56,942 nucleotides of DNA from Elusimicrobiaceae bacterium (GTDB taxonomy: Bacteria; Elusimicrobiota; Elusimicrobia; Elusimicrobiales; Elusimicrobiaceae), in assembly GCA_017520185.1 (NCBI GenBank), contig JAFXGO010000033.1, positions 1 through 56,942 of the forward strand, in the 5' to 3' direction. Made by a program: the position numbers and the translations under genes. Shown one piece after another: positions 48,952-56,942 of this stretch. Under the pieces are notes generated by a model that saw only the letters and a program-made list of their open reading frames with translations, ran no database searches and was not told the origin of the DNA. Position 1 is the first letter of the stretch, and the number at the start of each line of letters is the position of its first letter.

Positions 48952-49875
48952 CTACTTAAAAAATTCTTTAAGCCCTTTTTCCAGCGTGATTTTGGGTTTA
49001 AAACCTAAGGACTGTAATTTATCAATATTGGCACGTGAAAAGCGTACATCCCCCTCTCGGGCAGGTTGAAAAGAAATTTTCAAAGGTTTCTCCGCAGCCT
49101 TTTCTAAAAGTTTTATTGTTTTTAATAGTGTCACGTTTTTGCCCGAGCCAACATTATACACTTGCCCTGCTTTTCCTTTTTCTACGATGGTTAATAATGC
49201 TTGCACCGTATCTTGCACGTGCAAAAAGTCACGCGTTTGCAAGCCATCTCCGTTGATGGTAAGAGGCAGTGTTTTTTTAGTTAAATAAGCCCATTTGCTC
49301 AGCACTGCTGCATAAGCAGAATCAGCCGGTTGAGTAGGCCCATAAATATTAAAACAGCGGGCCATCACTACGTCTAGGCCATAGGTTTGTGTATAGAATT
49401 GGCAGAGTTCCTCCCCCATGAGTTTGCTTATTGCATAAGGAGAAAGCGGATTTAAACGGGAATTTTCCACTCGGGCTCTTTTTCCCCCCATTCCATAGAC
49501 GGAGCTGGAAGAAATAAACAGTACCTTTTTGACTCCTGCCAAGTGGGCTTGATGCAATACATGGGCTGTTCCTTCTACATTATTTTGCATGGTAGCGGCT
49601 GGATTTTGAAAAGATTGCATCACCGATGCTTCGGCTGCCAAGTGCAGTATATAGTCTGCCCCTTTAAAGGCGACGGAAAGTTTTTGGTCATCTAGCACAG
49701 ATGCCCGAATCAAATGTATTTGGGATTGTATGTCTTTTAATGATTTGATAGAGGAAGATGAAAAATTGTCTACAACAGTGACGTGTTGGTTTTTTTTCAG
49801 TAAATGACGTACCACGCAAGAGCCGATAAATCCGGCTCCTCCCGTCACGACCCATTTTTTAGGTTTGTTCTTCAT
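48952..49875 (-). CDS. NAD-dependent nucleotide-sugar epimerase/dehydratase
   Basis: A 307-residue extended SDR. Rossmann motif VTGGAGFIGS (9-18), then VVDNFSS. The catalytic SSSVYG and Y-x3-K in YAISK, with HLAAEASV between, are present. Overall it resembles UDP-glucose 4-epimerase/GalE-like and UDP-glucuronate epimerase proteins, but the exact sugar cannot be told. It would supply precursors for surface polysaccharide. The ATG has GGAAA upstream. Not linked to other polysaccharide genes here. Confidence 0.87.
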   Translation of the reverse strand: MKNKPKKWVVTGGAGFIGSCVVRHLLKKNQHVTVVDNFSSSSIKSLKDIQSQIHLIRASVLDDQKLSVAFKGADYILHLAAEASVMQSFQNPAATMQNNVEGTAHVLHQAHLAGVKKVLFISSSSVYGMGGKRARVENSRLNPLSPYAISKLMGEELCQFYTQTYGLDVVMARCFNIYGPTQPADSAYAAVLSKWAYLTKKTLPLTINGDGLQTRDFLHVQDTVQALLTIVEKGKAGQVYNVGSGKNVTLLKTIKLLEKAAEKPLKISFQPAREGDVRFSRANIDKLQSLGFKPKITLEKGLKEFFK

Positions 49876-50006
49876 GGTTTTTCCTCTAAAAACTAGACGT
49901 AAGTATTATAACTTTTTTAATCTTTTCTATACAAACAAGTCATTTACTTGCGCGCGTGCGTACGGAAAATGCTACAATAGAACCAACTGTATTTTACGGG
50001 ACAATT

Positions 50007-51230
50007 ATGACTAAAAAACTTTCTTTTTCTTATTCCAAAATGGGCATGTATAAAGAATGCCCCCAAAAGTATAAATTTCGATACGTTCATATGTTGCCGG
50101 AGCAACCCAAATATTATTTTGCGTTTGGTTCTGCTCTGCATGAAGTAATGGAGTATGTGTACAATCCGCTAAATCCATCTTTTCCTACTTTAGAGCAGGC
50201 TTTATCATTTTTCAAAACCCATTGGGATAGTACTTCTTTTGATCAAAAAGGCTACGCCAACATGGAGAAAGAACTTTTAGGCTATGAGGAAGGCTGCCGC
50301 ATTATCCGCGCCTATTATGGCAAACATGGTGCTTCTCTGGTTCATCCGCTTTCTGTGGAAATGAAAAGTACGTTAGAGATGGACGGCCTAAGCCTAATTA
50401 GCATTTTGGACCGCATTGATTATTTGGGAGATGGGCGCGTTAAAATTTTAGATTACAAAACGGGCAAGACCGTTCAGCGAGAGCCGGACCAATTAATGAT
50501 GTATCAAAAAGTAGCAGAAAGCAGCCCCGCTATCTTAAAATTGGTGCAGGCCACTGATCCGAGCGTGAAAGAAATAAAAGTGGAGCAAATGGCCTTTTAT
50601 CATTTGCCCTCTTTGCAGGAACTTTCTTTTGAGCGAAGTACCGATAAAGAAATGTATGAGTTTTGGCAAAAGGTTTTGGGCGTGGCCGATGAAATCCGCG
50701 CCGGCAAGTTTCCCCCCGCTCCCGAAGAAAATAAATGCCGTTGGTGCGATTATAGAAATATTTGTCCGATATTTACAGGTAAAGAATATGATGGACCCAG
50801 CGGCTGGGGTGCCAAAATTCCGCAGGTTGATCCCGCTTCTTCTGTTTCCAAGCCTGCGGCCGTTCCCGCTAAGACGGAAGATGAAATTTTGAGTGAAAAA
50901 ATAGACCGTTTGGGTGAGATTGGTCAGGAAGAAAAAAAACTTCGTACGGAAATTATACAGCTGATGAAAAAATTGGGGTATAAACGTCAGTTTTCTTCTA
51001 AATTTCAGGCTGAATTGACCCAACAACAGAAACGTATTTTTACGGATCATGAAAAAACTGTAGACCTTTTAAAACAACTTAATCTGTTGAAAAAAACGCT
51101 AGTCCCCACGCAGAGCACAGTGGAGGCTTTGCTGACGGACCCGACGGTATCTGAGCAGGCCAAAGCGCAAATTTTGGCTTTTGTGCAAAATCAGATAAAG
51201 GACCAACTACAAATCACAGAGGCCAACTGA
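50007..51230 (+). CDS. PD-(D/E)XK nuclease with an iron-sulfur cysteine cluster (Cas4/RecB-like)
   Basis: A 407-residue protein. The nuclease core has the entry motif SYSKMGMYKECPQKYKF, HEVMEY (His45), ILDRID (Asp135) and ILDYKTGK (Asp149, Lys151). Cys18 and the C-terminal trio Cys244, Cys247, Cys253 match the four-cysteine cluster of Cas4, AddB and similar exonucleases. Residues 280-407 are an added helical, charged domain of unknown role. No cas genes or CRISPR repeats are present, so it is a general repair or recombination nuclease. It starts a three-gene run with the two genes that follow. Confidence 0.85.
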   Translation: MTKKLSFSYSKMGMYKECPQKYKFRYVHMLPEQPKYYFAFGSALHEVMEYVYNPLNPSFPTLEQALSFFKTHWDSTSFDQKGYANMEKELLGYEEGCRIIRAYYGKHGASLVHPLSVEMKSTLEMDGLSLISILDRIDYLGDGRVKILDYKTGKTVQREPDQLMMYQKVAESSPAILKLVQATDPSVKEIKVEQMAFYHLPSLQELSFERSTDKEMYEFWQKVLGVADEIRAGKFPPAPEENKCRWCDYRNICPIFTGKEYDGPSGWGAKIPQVDPASSVSKPAAVPAKTEDEILSEKIDRLGEIGQEEKKLRTEIIQLMKKLGYKRQFSSKFQAELTQQQKRIFTDHEKTVDLLKQLNLLKKTLVPTQSTVEALLTDPTVSEQAKAQILAFVQNQIKDQLQITEAN

Positions 51231-51231
51231 T

Positions 51232-53157
51232 ATGCTGATTAAGAAACCGAGAAGAAATGACTTTCGGGTGAAACTTTCTGTAGCGATCGTGCTATGTTCG
51301 CTCTTAATTTTTTCGGTTTTTCGGCTGGCTTTTTTCATCTTTCATCATAGTACGTTTGAGGCTTTGAGTTTTGGGCAAATTTTGGCGGCTTTTTTCAATG
51401 GAGTTCGCTTTGACTTGTCTGTAAATGCTTTATTTTTAGGGCCTGTTATTTTGCTTTTTAATCTTCCTGTAAACTCCATGCGTTATATGAAAGCCTGCGT
51501 GATGTTTATGGCGTTGGAGTTGGTGGCAATGACAGGGATTTTGATGGCGGATTTGATTTATTTTCCGTATGTGAACCGTCACCTTACCGAAGAAGTTTTG
51601 CTGCTTTCTACCGATTGGAGCATTTTTTTAAAACATATGTTTACTTCGGTCTTTCTTCCCCTCTTTTTGCTTTTTGTTTTACTCGTTGTGGTAGGGTTTT
51701 TTGTGCATAAGATTTTCAAATACCGTTATGAATTTAATCCCTATTACGGCAAAGGTGAATTGTTAAAAGTAGGTTGTTGTATCCTTTTTATCGTGATGGG
51801 TGTTCGTGGGCATTTGGGTGCGGGAAAGGCTTTGAATTTGGCAGATGTATATCGTTATGCTTCTTCTCAGGCGGCGGCCTCTCTTACCCTCAATGGCGTT
51901 TTTACCTCCTATCATGTGGCCAGAAACGCAACTACAATGCCTTATAATGAATATCCGTTGGAAAAGGCCGTTCTTACAACGCAAGAGTTATTGATTTCTG
52001 ATAAAGAAACTTTATTAGATACAACCTTTCCTCTGTTGCGTAAACCTGCTCAAATTTCTACGAAAAAACATTTTAATATCATGATAGTGGTGTTGAACGG
52101 ATGGCACCCCTATTATGTGGATTCTCTGTCCGGAAATAAATTTGGCGTGACACCCGTATTTGATGAGATTATAAAAAACGGTATCAGTTTTACCAATGCT
52201 TATTGCGTTGGAAATAGCCGTATTTACGGATTGGCTTCCATTTTTTATGGAGTTCCTTTGATATCTGGACTTGCGCAGTTGGGACGAGGGTTAGAATTGA
52301 CTCACTTTTTTCGCTTGCCCAGCTTGTTAGGTAAAGACGGATATTATCGTTTTTTGGTTCAAACTTTTCCCAAAGAATCAGATTATTTTATACCTTTAGC
52401 CTCTTATTTGGGTGTGTCGAATATCTACGGAAAAGAAAATATAAAAGGGCTTTTGCCCTATCTGGAACAGCCTTCCCTCCCGCGTGATTATGATGGGTTC
52501 ATGTTTACTGCTCAGCAAATTGCGCAACAAAACAAGCGAAATTTTTTTGGTATGACTTTTCTTTCCACCGCTCAGCAACCTTTTGGAAAAACACTGGATC
52601 AATTTGAAAAATATCCAGGAAAAACATGGGACGATAAATTCAAAAATACTTTATATTTTTCTGATTGGTCTATTGGAGAGTTTTTGAAAAAAGCCAAAGA
52701 AGAAGGTTGGTTTGATAATACTATTTTTGTATTTGTTTCCGATTATGTTTCCGGCGGTCCAGAATCGGATTCTCTTTATAATAAATTTCGGATTCCTTTG
52801 GTATTATACGCGCCTGATATTTTAAAGCCGCGCAAAATAAATTATGTGGTTTCTCAATTAGATATTCTGCCCACCCTGTATAATTTGCTGGGGCTGAATA
52901 TGCCTTATAGCGCATTTGGCAAAGATATGTTAGATGCTAGTGATGCTGACAAACGGGTGGCTTTTGTATCTGAGAATGCAAATATTGGGCTTATTACTTC
53001 TAAAGGGGCTATCCGACACAATAGAAAAGAATTGCTGAATGTAGAAAAAATATCCGAAAAATTTGATGAAAAACAAGCGCAAGAAATATTACTTTCATTA
53101 GATAAAACGGCATATACATTACTTAAAAATAACAAGTGGTACAGAGATGAACAATAA
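51232..53157 (+). CDS. LTA-synthase/OpgB-like membrane protein with a degenerate active site
   Basis: A 641-residue protein: five helices (about 14-38, 48-80, 87-110, 134-160, 178-195), then a large periplasmic sulfatase-fold domain. The fold is clear (IMIVVLNGW, SFTNAYCVGN, NTLYFSDWSIGEFL, SQLDILPTLYNLLG), but key residues are changed. The first metal ligand (Glu or Asp) is Asn289. The nucleophile Thr position is Arg330 in GNSRIYG. The D-H pair is D-Y in FVSDYVSGG, and the H-x-P motif is replaced by TAQQP. It is probably catalytically dead, and could be a scaffold or sensor. It starts one base after the nuclease gene and overlaps the kinase gene by 11 bases. Confidence 0.8.
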   Translation: MLIKKPRRNDFRVKLSVAIVLCSLLIFSVFRLAFFIFHHSTFEALSFGQILAAFFNGVRFDLSVNALFLGPVILLFNLPVNSMRYMKACVMFMALELVAMTGILMADLIYFPYVNRHLTEEVLLLSTDWSIFLKHMFTSVFLPLFLLFVLLVVVGFFVHKIFKYRYEFNPYYGKGELLKVGCCILFIVMGVRGHLGAGKALNLADVYRYASSQAAASLTLNGVFTSYHVARNATTMPYNEYPLEKAVLTTQELLISDKETLLDTTFPLLRKPAQISTKKHFNIMIVVLNGWHPYYVDSLSGNKFGVTPVFDEIIKNGISFTNAYCVGNSRIYGLASIFYGVPLISGLAQLGRGLELTHFFRLPSLLGKDGYYRFLVQTFPKESDYFIPLASYLGVSNIYGKENIKGLLPYLEQPSLPRDYDGFMFTAQQIAQQNKRNFFGMTFLSTAQQPFGKTLDQFEKYPGKTWDDKFKNTLYFSDWSIGEFLKKAKEEGWFDNTIFVFVSDYVSGGPESDSLYNKFRIPLVLYAPDILKPRKINYVVSQLDILPTLYNLLGLNMPYSAFGKDMLDASDADKRVAFVSENANIGLITSKGAIRHNRKELLNVEKISEKFDEKQAQEILLSLDKTAYTLLKNNKWYRDEQ

Positions 53158-54592
53158 ACAAATTTTAGCATTAGATCAAGGAAGTTCTTCTTCTCGCACA
53201 TTGGCTTTTGACATGTCGGGAAAAGTGACGGCTCGTTCTTCAAGAGCACTAGATACTCGGAGGCCGAATACAGTTTTGGCTGAATTTGATGCCTGGTCTT
53301 TACTGCAAGATCAGTTGGCAACTTTTCAAGAAGTACTGACTCATGTAGGTGTTGAACAAACGGCGGCCATTGCGGTGGCTACCCAACGCTCTACCGTCGT
53401 TTTTTGGGATCGTTTAACGGGGAAGCCTTTAGCGCCGGCTCTAAGTTGGCAAGACGGGCGCGCCCAGCAGGAAACGGCTATGTTGGAACTTCCGCATGAA
53501 GCAATTCATCAAATCACCGGTTTATACAAAACGCCTTTTTATTCTGCTCCTAAAATTTCGTGGGCATTAAAAAATGTTGAGTCGGTTAAACAAGCTGCTT
53601 CCGATGGCCGTTTATGTGTCGGGCCGGTGGCCTCTTATATCATTTGGCATCTGACGGGCGGAAAGGTGTTTGCCTGCGATTCTACGTTGGCGCAGCGGAC
53701 ATTGCTTTTTAATATTTCTACTTTAAACTGGGAGAAAACCCTATTAGATTCTTTTGGAATAAAAAGAGAGTGGTTGCCGCAGATTAAACGTACGGTAGAT
53801 GATTACGGATTTTATGAAAAAGACGGGGTAAAAATCCCTATAACTGTTTGCGTAGGTGACCAACAAGCCTCCTTGCAAGCATTGCGTGTAGTCAGCGGAA
53901 GTGCTTGTATTAATTATGGTACCGGTGCATTTTTTATGCGAAATACGGGCCGTCAATGTCACTTCTTGCCGGGACTTTTAACTTCTGTCGGAGTACAAAA
54001 TAGCGTAGGTTGTGAATATTTGTTGGAAGGGCCCATCAATGCCTGCGGAATTTTGTTCGCTTGGTTAAATGAAATAGGTTTTTCTTGTGCGGTTGAGGAG
54101 ATTGATGCCTTGTGTGAAACAGCGCTTCATCCGGTTCAATTTTTACCGGCATTGGGCGGATTAGGCGCGCCATATTGGGACTTTTCTTTATCTCCTGTTT
54201 TTTCCGGTTTCTCCCCTCAAACCAAAAAAGCAGATGTTGTCTTGGGTGTGGTGGAAAGTCTGGCCAATTTGCTGGCAGATATTGTGTTTTATGCAGAGAG
54301 GTATGGCATTAAAAGCCAAGAAATCAAAGTGGCCGGCGGGCTTTCAAAGAGCAGGGCTTTGTTGCGTGCGCAAGCGGATATCTTGCAAATGCGGTTAGTG
54401 CCTTGTATAGAGACAGAAAGTACGGCTGTCGGAGCGGCCCTTTTGGCGGCGCAAAGCCTGGATATAGATTCTTCTGAATGGGAAACCATGCGTTTGTTGC
54501 CACCCATTTCTCCTACACTAGAGCCTGAGAAGGCGGAAGAAAAATACATGCGTTGGCATCAATTTTTAAATTGGTGTAAAAGTAAGAAATAG
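53147..54592 (+). CDS. FGGY family carbohydrate kinase, glycerol kinase-like
   Basis: A 481-residue cytosolic kinase. N-terminal phosphate loop ALDQGSSSSRTLAF, substrate region VATQRSTVVFW, the GDQQASL motif with the catalytic Asp, and NYGTGAFFMRNTG with AGGLSKSRALL in the ATPase half. It is closest to glycerol kinase in layout, but the substrate-contacting Glu after Arg (Arg-Glu in E. coli GlpK) is Ser82 here, so it may act on a different polyol. Overlap with the upstream membrane gene implies coupled translation. Confidence 0.85.
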   Translation: MNNKQILALDQGSSSSRTLAFDMSGKVTARSSRALDTRRPNTVLAEFDAWSLLQDQLATFQEVLTHVGVEQTAAIAVATQRSTVVFWDRLTGKPLAPALSWQDGRAQQETAMLELPHEAIHQITGLYKTPFYSAPKISWALKNVESVKQAASDGRLCVGPVASYIIWHLTGGKVFACDSTLAQRTLLFNISTLNWEKTLLDSFGIKREWLPQIKRTVDDYGFYEKDGVKIPITVCVGDQQASLQALRVVSGSACINYGTGAFFMRNTGRQCHFLPGLLTSVGVQNSVGCEYLLEGPINACGILFAWLNEIGFSCAVEEIDALCETALHPVQFLPALGGLGAPYWDFSLSPVFSGFSPQTKKADVVLGVVESLANLLADIVFYAERYGIKSQEIKVAGGLSKSRALLRAQADILQMRLVPCIETESTAVGAALLAAQSLDIDSSEWETMRLLPPISPTLEPEKAEEKYMRWHQFLNWCKSKK

Positions 54593-54598
54593 AGAATA

Positions 54599-54627
54599 AA
54601 AAACCCCGCTTTCAGGCGGGGTTTTTG
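54599..54627. terminator. Bidirectional terminator between the kinase and ankyrin genes
   Basis: AAAACCCCGC / GCGGGGTTTTT with TTTCAG loop. Confidence 0.92.
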
Positions 54628-54640
54628 GAGGAAAGATTTT

Positions 54641-56533
54641 TTATTCGGCTGTTTCGCTGTCTTCTTCTGCTGCTTCAGCAGGTAAAGAAGTGGCCTCGTC
54701 CCATGCTTTTAATTTAGCATCTATTTGTTCTTGGATTTTGGACTCGCGTTTGGCTTTGGCTTCTTCCAACTGTTTTTGTAAAGCAGCCAATTCCTCATCC
54801 GTTTCAGTAATTTCTTGTTCTACCTGTTCGCGGATTTCTTCCCGTTTTTTGGCTAATTCTTCTTCTTTAAGAATTTTAATTTCTTCTTCTTGTTGTTTTA
54901 ATTCTTCTTCCAATGCCTGAACTTCGGAAAGTTTCTGCTCCGCTACGGCTTGCGCTTCTTCGATGAGTCTTTGGCGTTGCAATTCTTGTTCTTCACGCAG
55001 TCTTTGTTGTTCTTGTTCCGCTAAGGCTTGGGCAGCGGCGCGGGCTCTTAATTGTTCTTGAAGCAATGTTTTTTTCTTTACGTTCAAGACACTCATAACG
55101 GAAGAATTAGGCATTAATTCTTCTGCTAAAACAAAGGCCGTTTTACCATCTTTATTGGTGGCGGTTAAATCTACATCCTGTTGAATTAACAATAAGGCGG
55201 CCTTGCTGTTGAGGTTTTTAATGGCATGCATCAAAGCAGTATTGCCGTCTTTATCCTGCAGGTTTAAATCTGCTCCTTTTTCTATTAACCACTCTAAGGC
55301 TTGCGTATTGCCCTTGGAAGTAGTGTACATAACAGCCGTTTTGCCGTTGGTATCTGTGGTATCGATAGAAAAGTAATTGGCGGCTAAATGTTCCATAGCC
55401 GGTACGCTTTTTCCTTCGGCGGCGGCGATGAAAATATTTTTACCTTTGGCATCAATCACATTAATGTCGGCATTCAGGCGCAAAAGTTGGCGAATTAAGG
55501 CAGTTTGACCATTTTCCGCCGCATAGAATAAGGCTGTTCTGCCGGTATTATCTTTTAAGTTAATATCTGCTCCGTTGCGCACTAAGGTTTGGGCGGCTTC
55601 TTCTTTGCCGGAAGCTGCGGCAGCACTCAAAGCAGAGAAGCCGTTGGTCGGGTTTTGATAGTCCGGGTTGGCTTTATATTTGAGTAAAACTTTAATGTTG
55701 TTAATGTGGCCCTTTTGTGCTGCATAAATTAACGGTGTGTTTCCGGAGTTGTCGGGCAAGTTGACAGCGCGGTTGTTGAGTTTGACTAAGGTTTCCGTCA
55801 ATTTGGGATCATCGGAAGACATCGCATGCAACAAAGCCGTTTTGCCCAAATCATCTTTAGCGGTTGGGTCGGCTCCGTTTTCTAAAAGGTTCTGTGCAAT
55901 TTCTCTATGGCCGGCAGCGGCAGCGGAAATTAAAGGGGTCACTCCATAGCTGGAAGTTAAATTGACGGAAGCACCGCCTTCTTCTACCAACAATTTAACA
56001 ATGGCTAAGTGGCCTTTTTCAGCGGCAATGGTTAACGGGGTGATGCCGGCATAGTTGCGTTCATTCACGTCTACGTTGGCATAGATTAATGTGCGTACCC
56101 GATCAGAATCACCCTGTTTAATAGCACGTACCAAAGAGGTGTCATACACATATTTGGTTTTGGCTAATTCTCTTTTGCCGACGGTCGTCCCTTCATATTT
56201 TTGTTTTTCTTGGCCAAATACTTTACCGCGATAAATATCTTTGGAAGATTTACCCAATACAGTACCTTTGTATTTTTCTTTACTGGTACCATATGCAGCG
56301 CGTTTGTCAGGTGAATCCACCCCCAACACGCTACCTCTGTAAATATCTCCCGGTATATTGCTACGCTTGGCTTCTTTTAAAGCGATATCTTTTTTGTTTT
56401 TAGTATCTGTGGCGGGTTCTAACCCTTTAATATAGACAGGTTTCCCGTCCACATAGATAATGTCCGGTTGTTGAGCAAAAACAGCCGGAGTAAGCAACAA
56501 GGCAAAAGCTGCTGTTAAATGTAATTTGTTCAT
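54641..56533 (-). CDS. Exported ankyrin-repeat protein with a charged coiled-coil tail
   Basis: A 630-residue protein with a signal peptide (MNKLHLTAAFALLLTPAVFAQ). Residues ~40-120 contain several short repeats (YRGSVLG, YKGTVLG, YRGKVFG, YEGTTVG). About ten ankyrin repeats follow from 135 to 475 (G-x-TPL/ALxxAAxxGH pattern). The last ~150 residues are Glu/Gln/Lys-rich coiled coil. Exported ankyrin proteins mediate protein contacts; whether this one stays in the periplasm or reaches a host is unknown. The ATG at 56533 has GGAGGAAATT upstream, preferred over a start four codons earlier. Confidence 0.88.
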   Translation of the reverse strand: MNKLHLTAAFALLLTPAVFAQQPDIIYVDGKPVYIKGLEPATDTKNKKDIALKEAKRSNIPGDIYRGSVLGVDSPDKRAAYGTSKEKYKGTVLGKSSKDIYRGKVFGQEKQKYEGTTVGKRELAKTKYVYDTSLVRAIKQGDSDRVRTLIYANVDVNERNYAGITPLTIAAEKGHLAIVKLLVEEGGASVNLTSSYGVTPLISAAAAGHREIAQNLLENGADPTAKDDLGKTALLHAMSSDDPKLTETLVKLNNRAVNLPDNSGNTPLIYAAQKGHINNIKVLLKYKANPDYQNPTNGFSALSAAAASGKEEAAQTLVRNGADINLKDNTGRTALFYAAENGQTALIRQLLRLNADINVIDAKGKNIFIAAAEGKSVPAMEHLAANYFSIDTTDTNGKTAVMYTTSKGNTQALEWLIEKGADLNLQDKDGNTALMHAIKNLNSKAALLLIQQDVDLTATNKDGKTAFVLAEELMPNSSVMSVLNVKKKTLLQEQLRARAAAQALAEQEQQRLREEQELQRQRLIEEAQAVAEQKLSEVQALEEELKQQEEEIKILKEEELAKKREEIREQVEQEITETDEELAALQKQLEEAKAKRESKIQEQIDAKLKAWDEATSLPAEAAEEDSETAE

Positions 56534-56686
56534 AATTTCCTCCAATGTTTATATTATAGCAATAGAAAAGGATTTTGGAGATAAAAAATTTATTTGAAAT
56601 AAAATTTTTTAAAAAAATAAAAGCAGATAGCCTGAATTAATTATTTTAAAATAGATAAAAAAATTTTTGTTTTATTTTAAAAAAAC

Positions 56687-56715
56687 TTGCTTTTTTGATA
56701 CGATGGTTGTATGAT
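56687..56715 (+). promoter_or_regulatory. Promoter of the candidate C-rich small RNA
   Basis: TTGCTT (56687-56692), a 17-base spacer and TATGAT (56710-56715). The start is predicted near 56722. An A/T-rich tract lies directly upstream. Confidence 0.6.
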
Positions 56716-56721
56716 AAAGGT

Positions 56722-56806
56722 ATAGATTTCTCCCCCAGAACCTTTCGACATACCCCCCGAATGGTTCTGATAAAGAGCAGGGCAACATCCCCCTGCTCTT
56801 TTTTTT
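56722..56806 (+). ncRNA. Candidate C-rich small RNA with two CCCCC loops
   Basis: An ~85-nt predicted transcript in the gene-free 400 bases at the right end. Hairpin 1 (56736-56769) has stem CAGAACC / GGTTCTG plus TTCG / CGAA and loop ACATACCCCC. The terminator hairpin (56772-56801) has stem AAAGAGCAGGG / CCCTGCTCTTT and its loop runs into ACATCCCCC, then T8. A third run, CTCCCCC, precedes hairpin 1. Repeated C-rich single-stranded loops are typical of small RNAs that pair with Shine-Dalgarno sequences; many genes here have GGGGG-type sites. No open frame. Function is inference. Confidence 0.6.
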
Positions 56807-56825
56807 GTTGATTTTTAACCATAAA

Positions 56826-56855
56826 AAAACCCCCACTAAAAGCGGGGGTTTTAAA
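56826..56855. terminator. Terminator for convergent transcripts near the right edge
   Basis: AACCCCC / GGGGGTT stem around ACTAAAAGC with A-run and T-run. Confidence 0.8.
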
Positions 56856-56862
56856 TTTTTCT

Positions 56863-56942
56863 ATTTCTTACAAAGAAATAGCGCTTACCGGGTAGGTGCC
56901 GACTATGCTTTGCATTCTGCCCTACGCATTTCTTACAAAGAA
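56863..56942. repeat. Direct repeat with a 65-base period at the window edge
   Basis: ATTTCTTACAAAGAA occurs at 56863-56877 and 56928-56942, exactly 65 bases apart; the word is itself nearly palindromic. The window ends inside the second copy, so an array or the 3' end of another gene may continue beyond it. On the minus strand the stretch between has a short coding-like frame ending SAISL-stop. Confidence 0.5.

Overview
The window looks like chromosomal DNA of an Elusimicrobiota bacterium, probably a gut Elusimicrobium-type lineage. The basis is indirect: AT-rich DNA, Gram-negative envelope genes (outer-membrane barrels, TolC, lipoproteins, a YejM-like protein), translation genes in conserved order, and three solitary type IV pilin-like genes with almost identical N-termini. 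Multiplication of such pilins is typical of Elusimicrobium. No phage, transposase, plasmid or CRISPR gene is visible.

Left part (1-24 kb). A leftward operon fmt - PASTA protein - rpe - rpsP opens the window. It is followed by a thioredoxin, an RsmF-type rRNA methyltransferase, a SulP transporter, an exported caspase-like protein and an N-terminally truncated second copy of the RsmF gene. The caspase-like gene lies between two copies of a tRNA-Pro 3' end plus terminator sequence. Next come a lipoprotein, a pilin, a ROK sugar kinase with mannose-6-phosphate isomerase, a degenerate stretch, two tRNA-Pro genes and a MerR regulator. The translation cluster rimP-nusA-infB // rbfA-nrnA-truB-ribF follows, split by a pilin gene on the opposite strand. 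Two outer-membrane barrel genes end this part.

Middle (24.2-26.7 kb). A long AT-rich, gene-poor stretch holds tandem hairpins. Beside it is an unrecognised gene whose promoter sits inside a helically phased TGTCA array, with one perfect DnaA box in its leader. This is a possible, unproven replication origin.

Right part (26.7-57 kb). This holds mutY; a FadL-type barrel; a TPR protein; dCMP deaminase; a DUF486 protein; a TolC-MacA-MacB efflux operon; an ECF sigma / anti-sigma / exported charged protein module; rmuC; and a third pilin. A three-gene cassette matching the chlamydial AaxABC arginine-agmatine system (porin, pyruvoyl arginine decarboxylase, antiporter) follows. Then come a sirtuin, an HD protein, DUF805, a YejM-like sulfatase-fold protein, an MFS transporter, tRNA-Arg, an NDP-sugar epimerase, and an operon of a Cas4-like nuclease, a degenerate LTA-synthase-like protein and a FGGY kinase. 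A large ankyrin-repeat protein closes the gene list.

Non-coding candidates. I see three likely small RNAs: a related pair at about 14.6 and 27.8 kb on the minus strand, sharing an upstream box and terminator hairpin, and a compact RNA at 56.7 kb whose two hairpin loops both carry an ACAT(A)CCCCC motif. All functional calls are by reading the sequence; no search was run.
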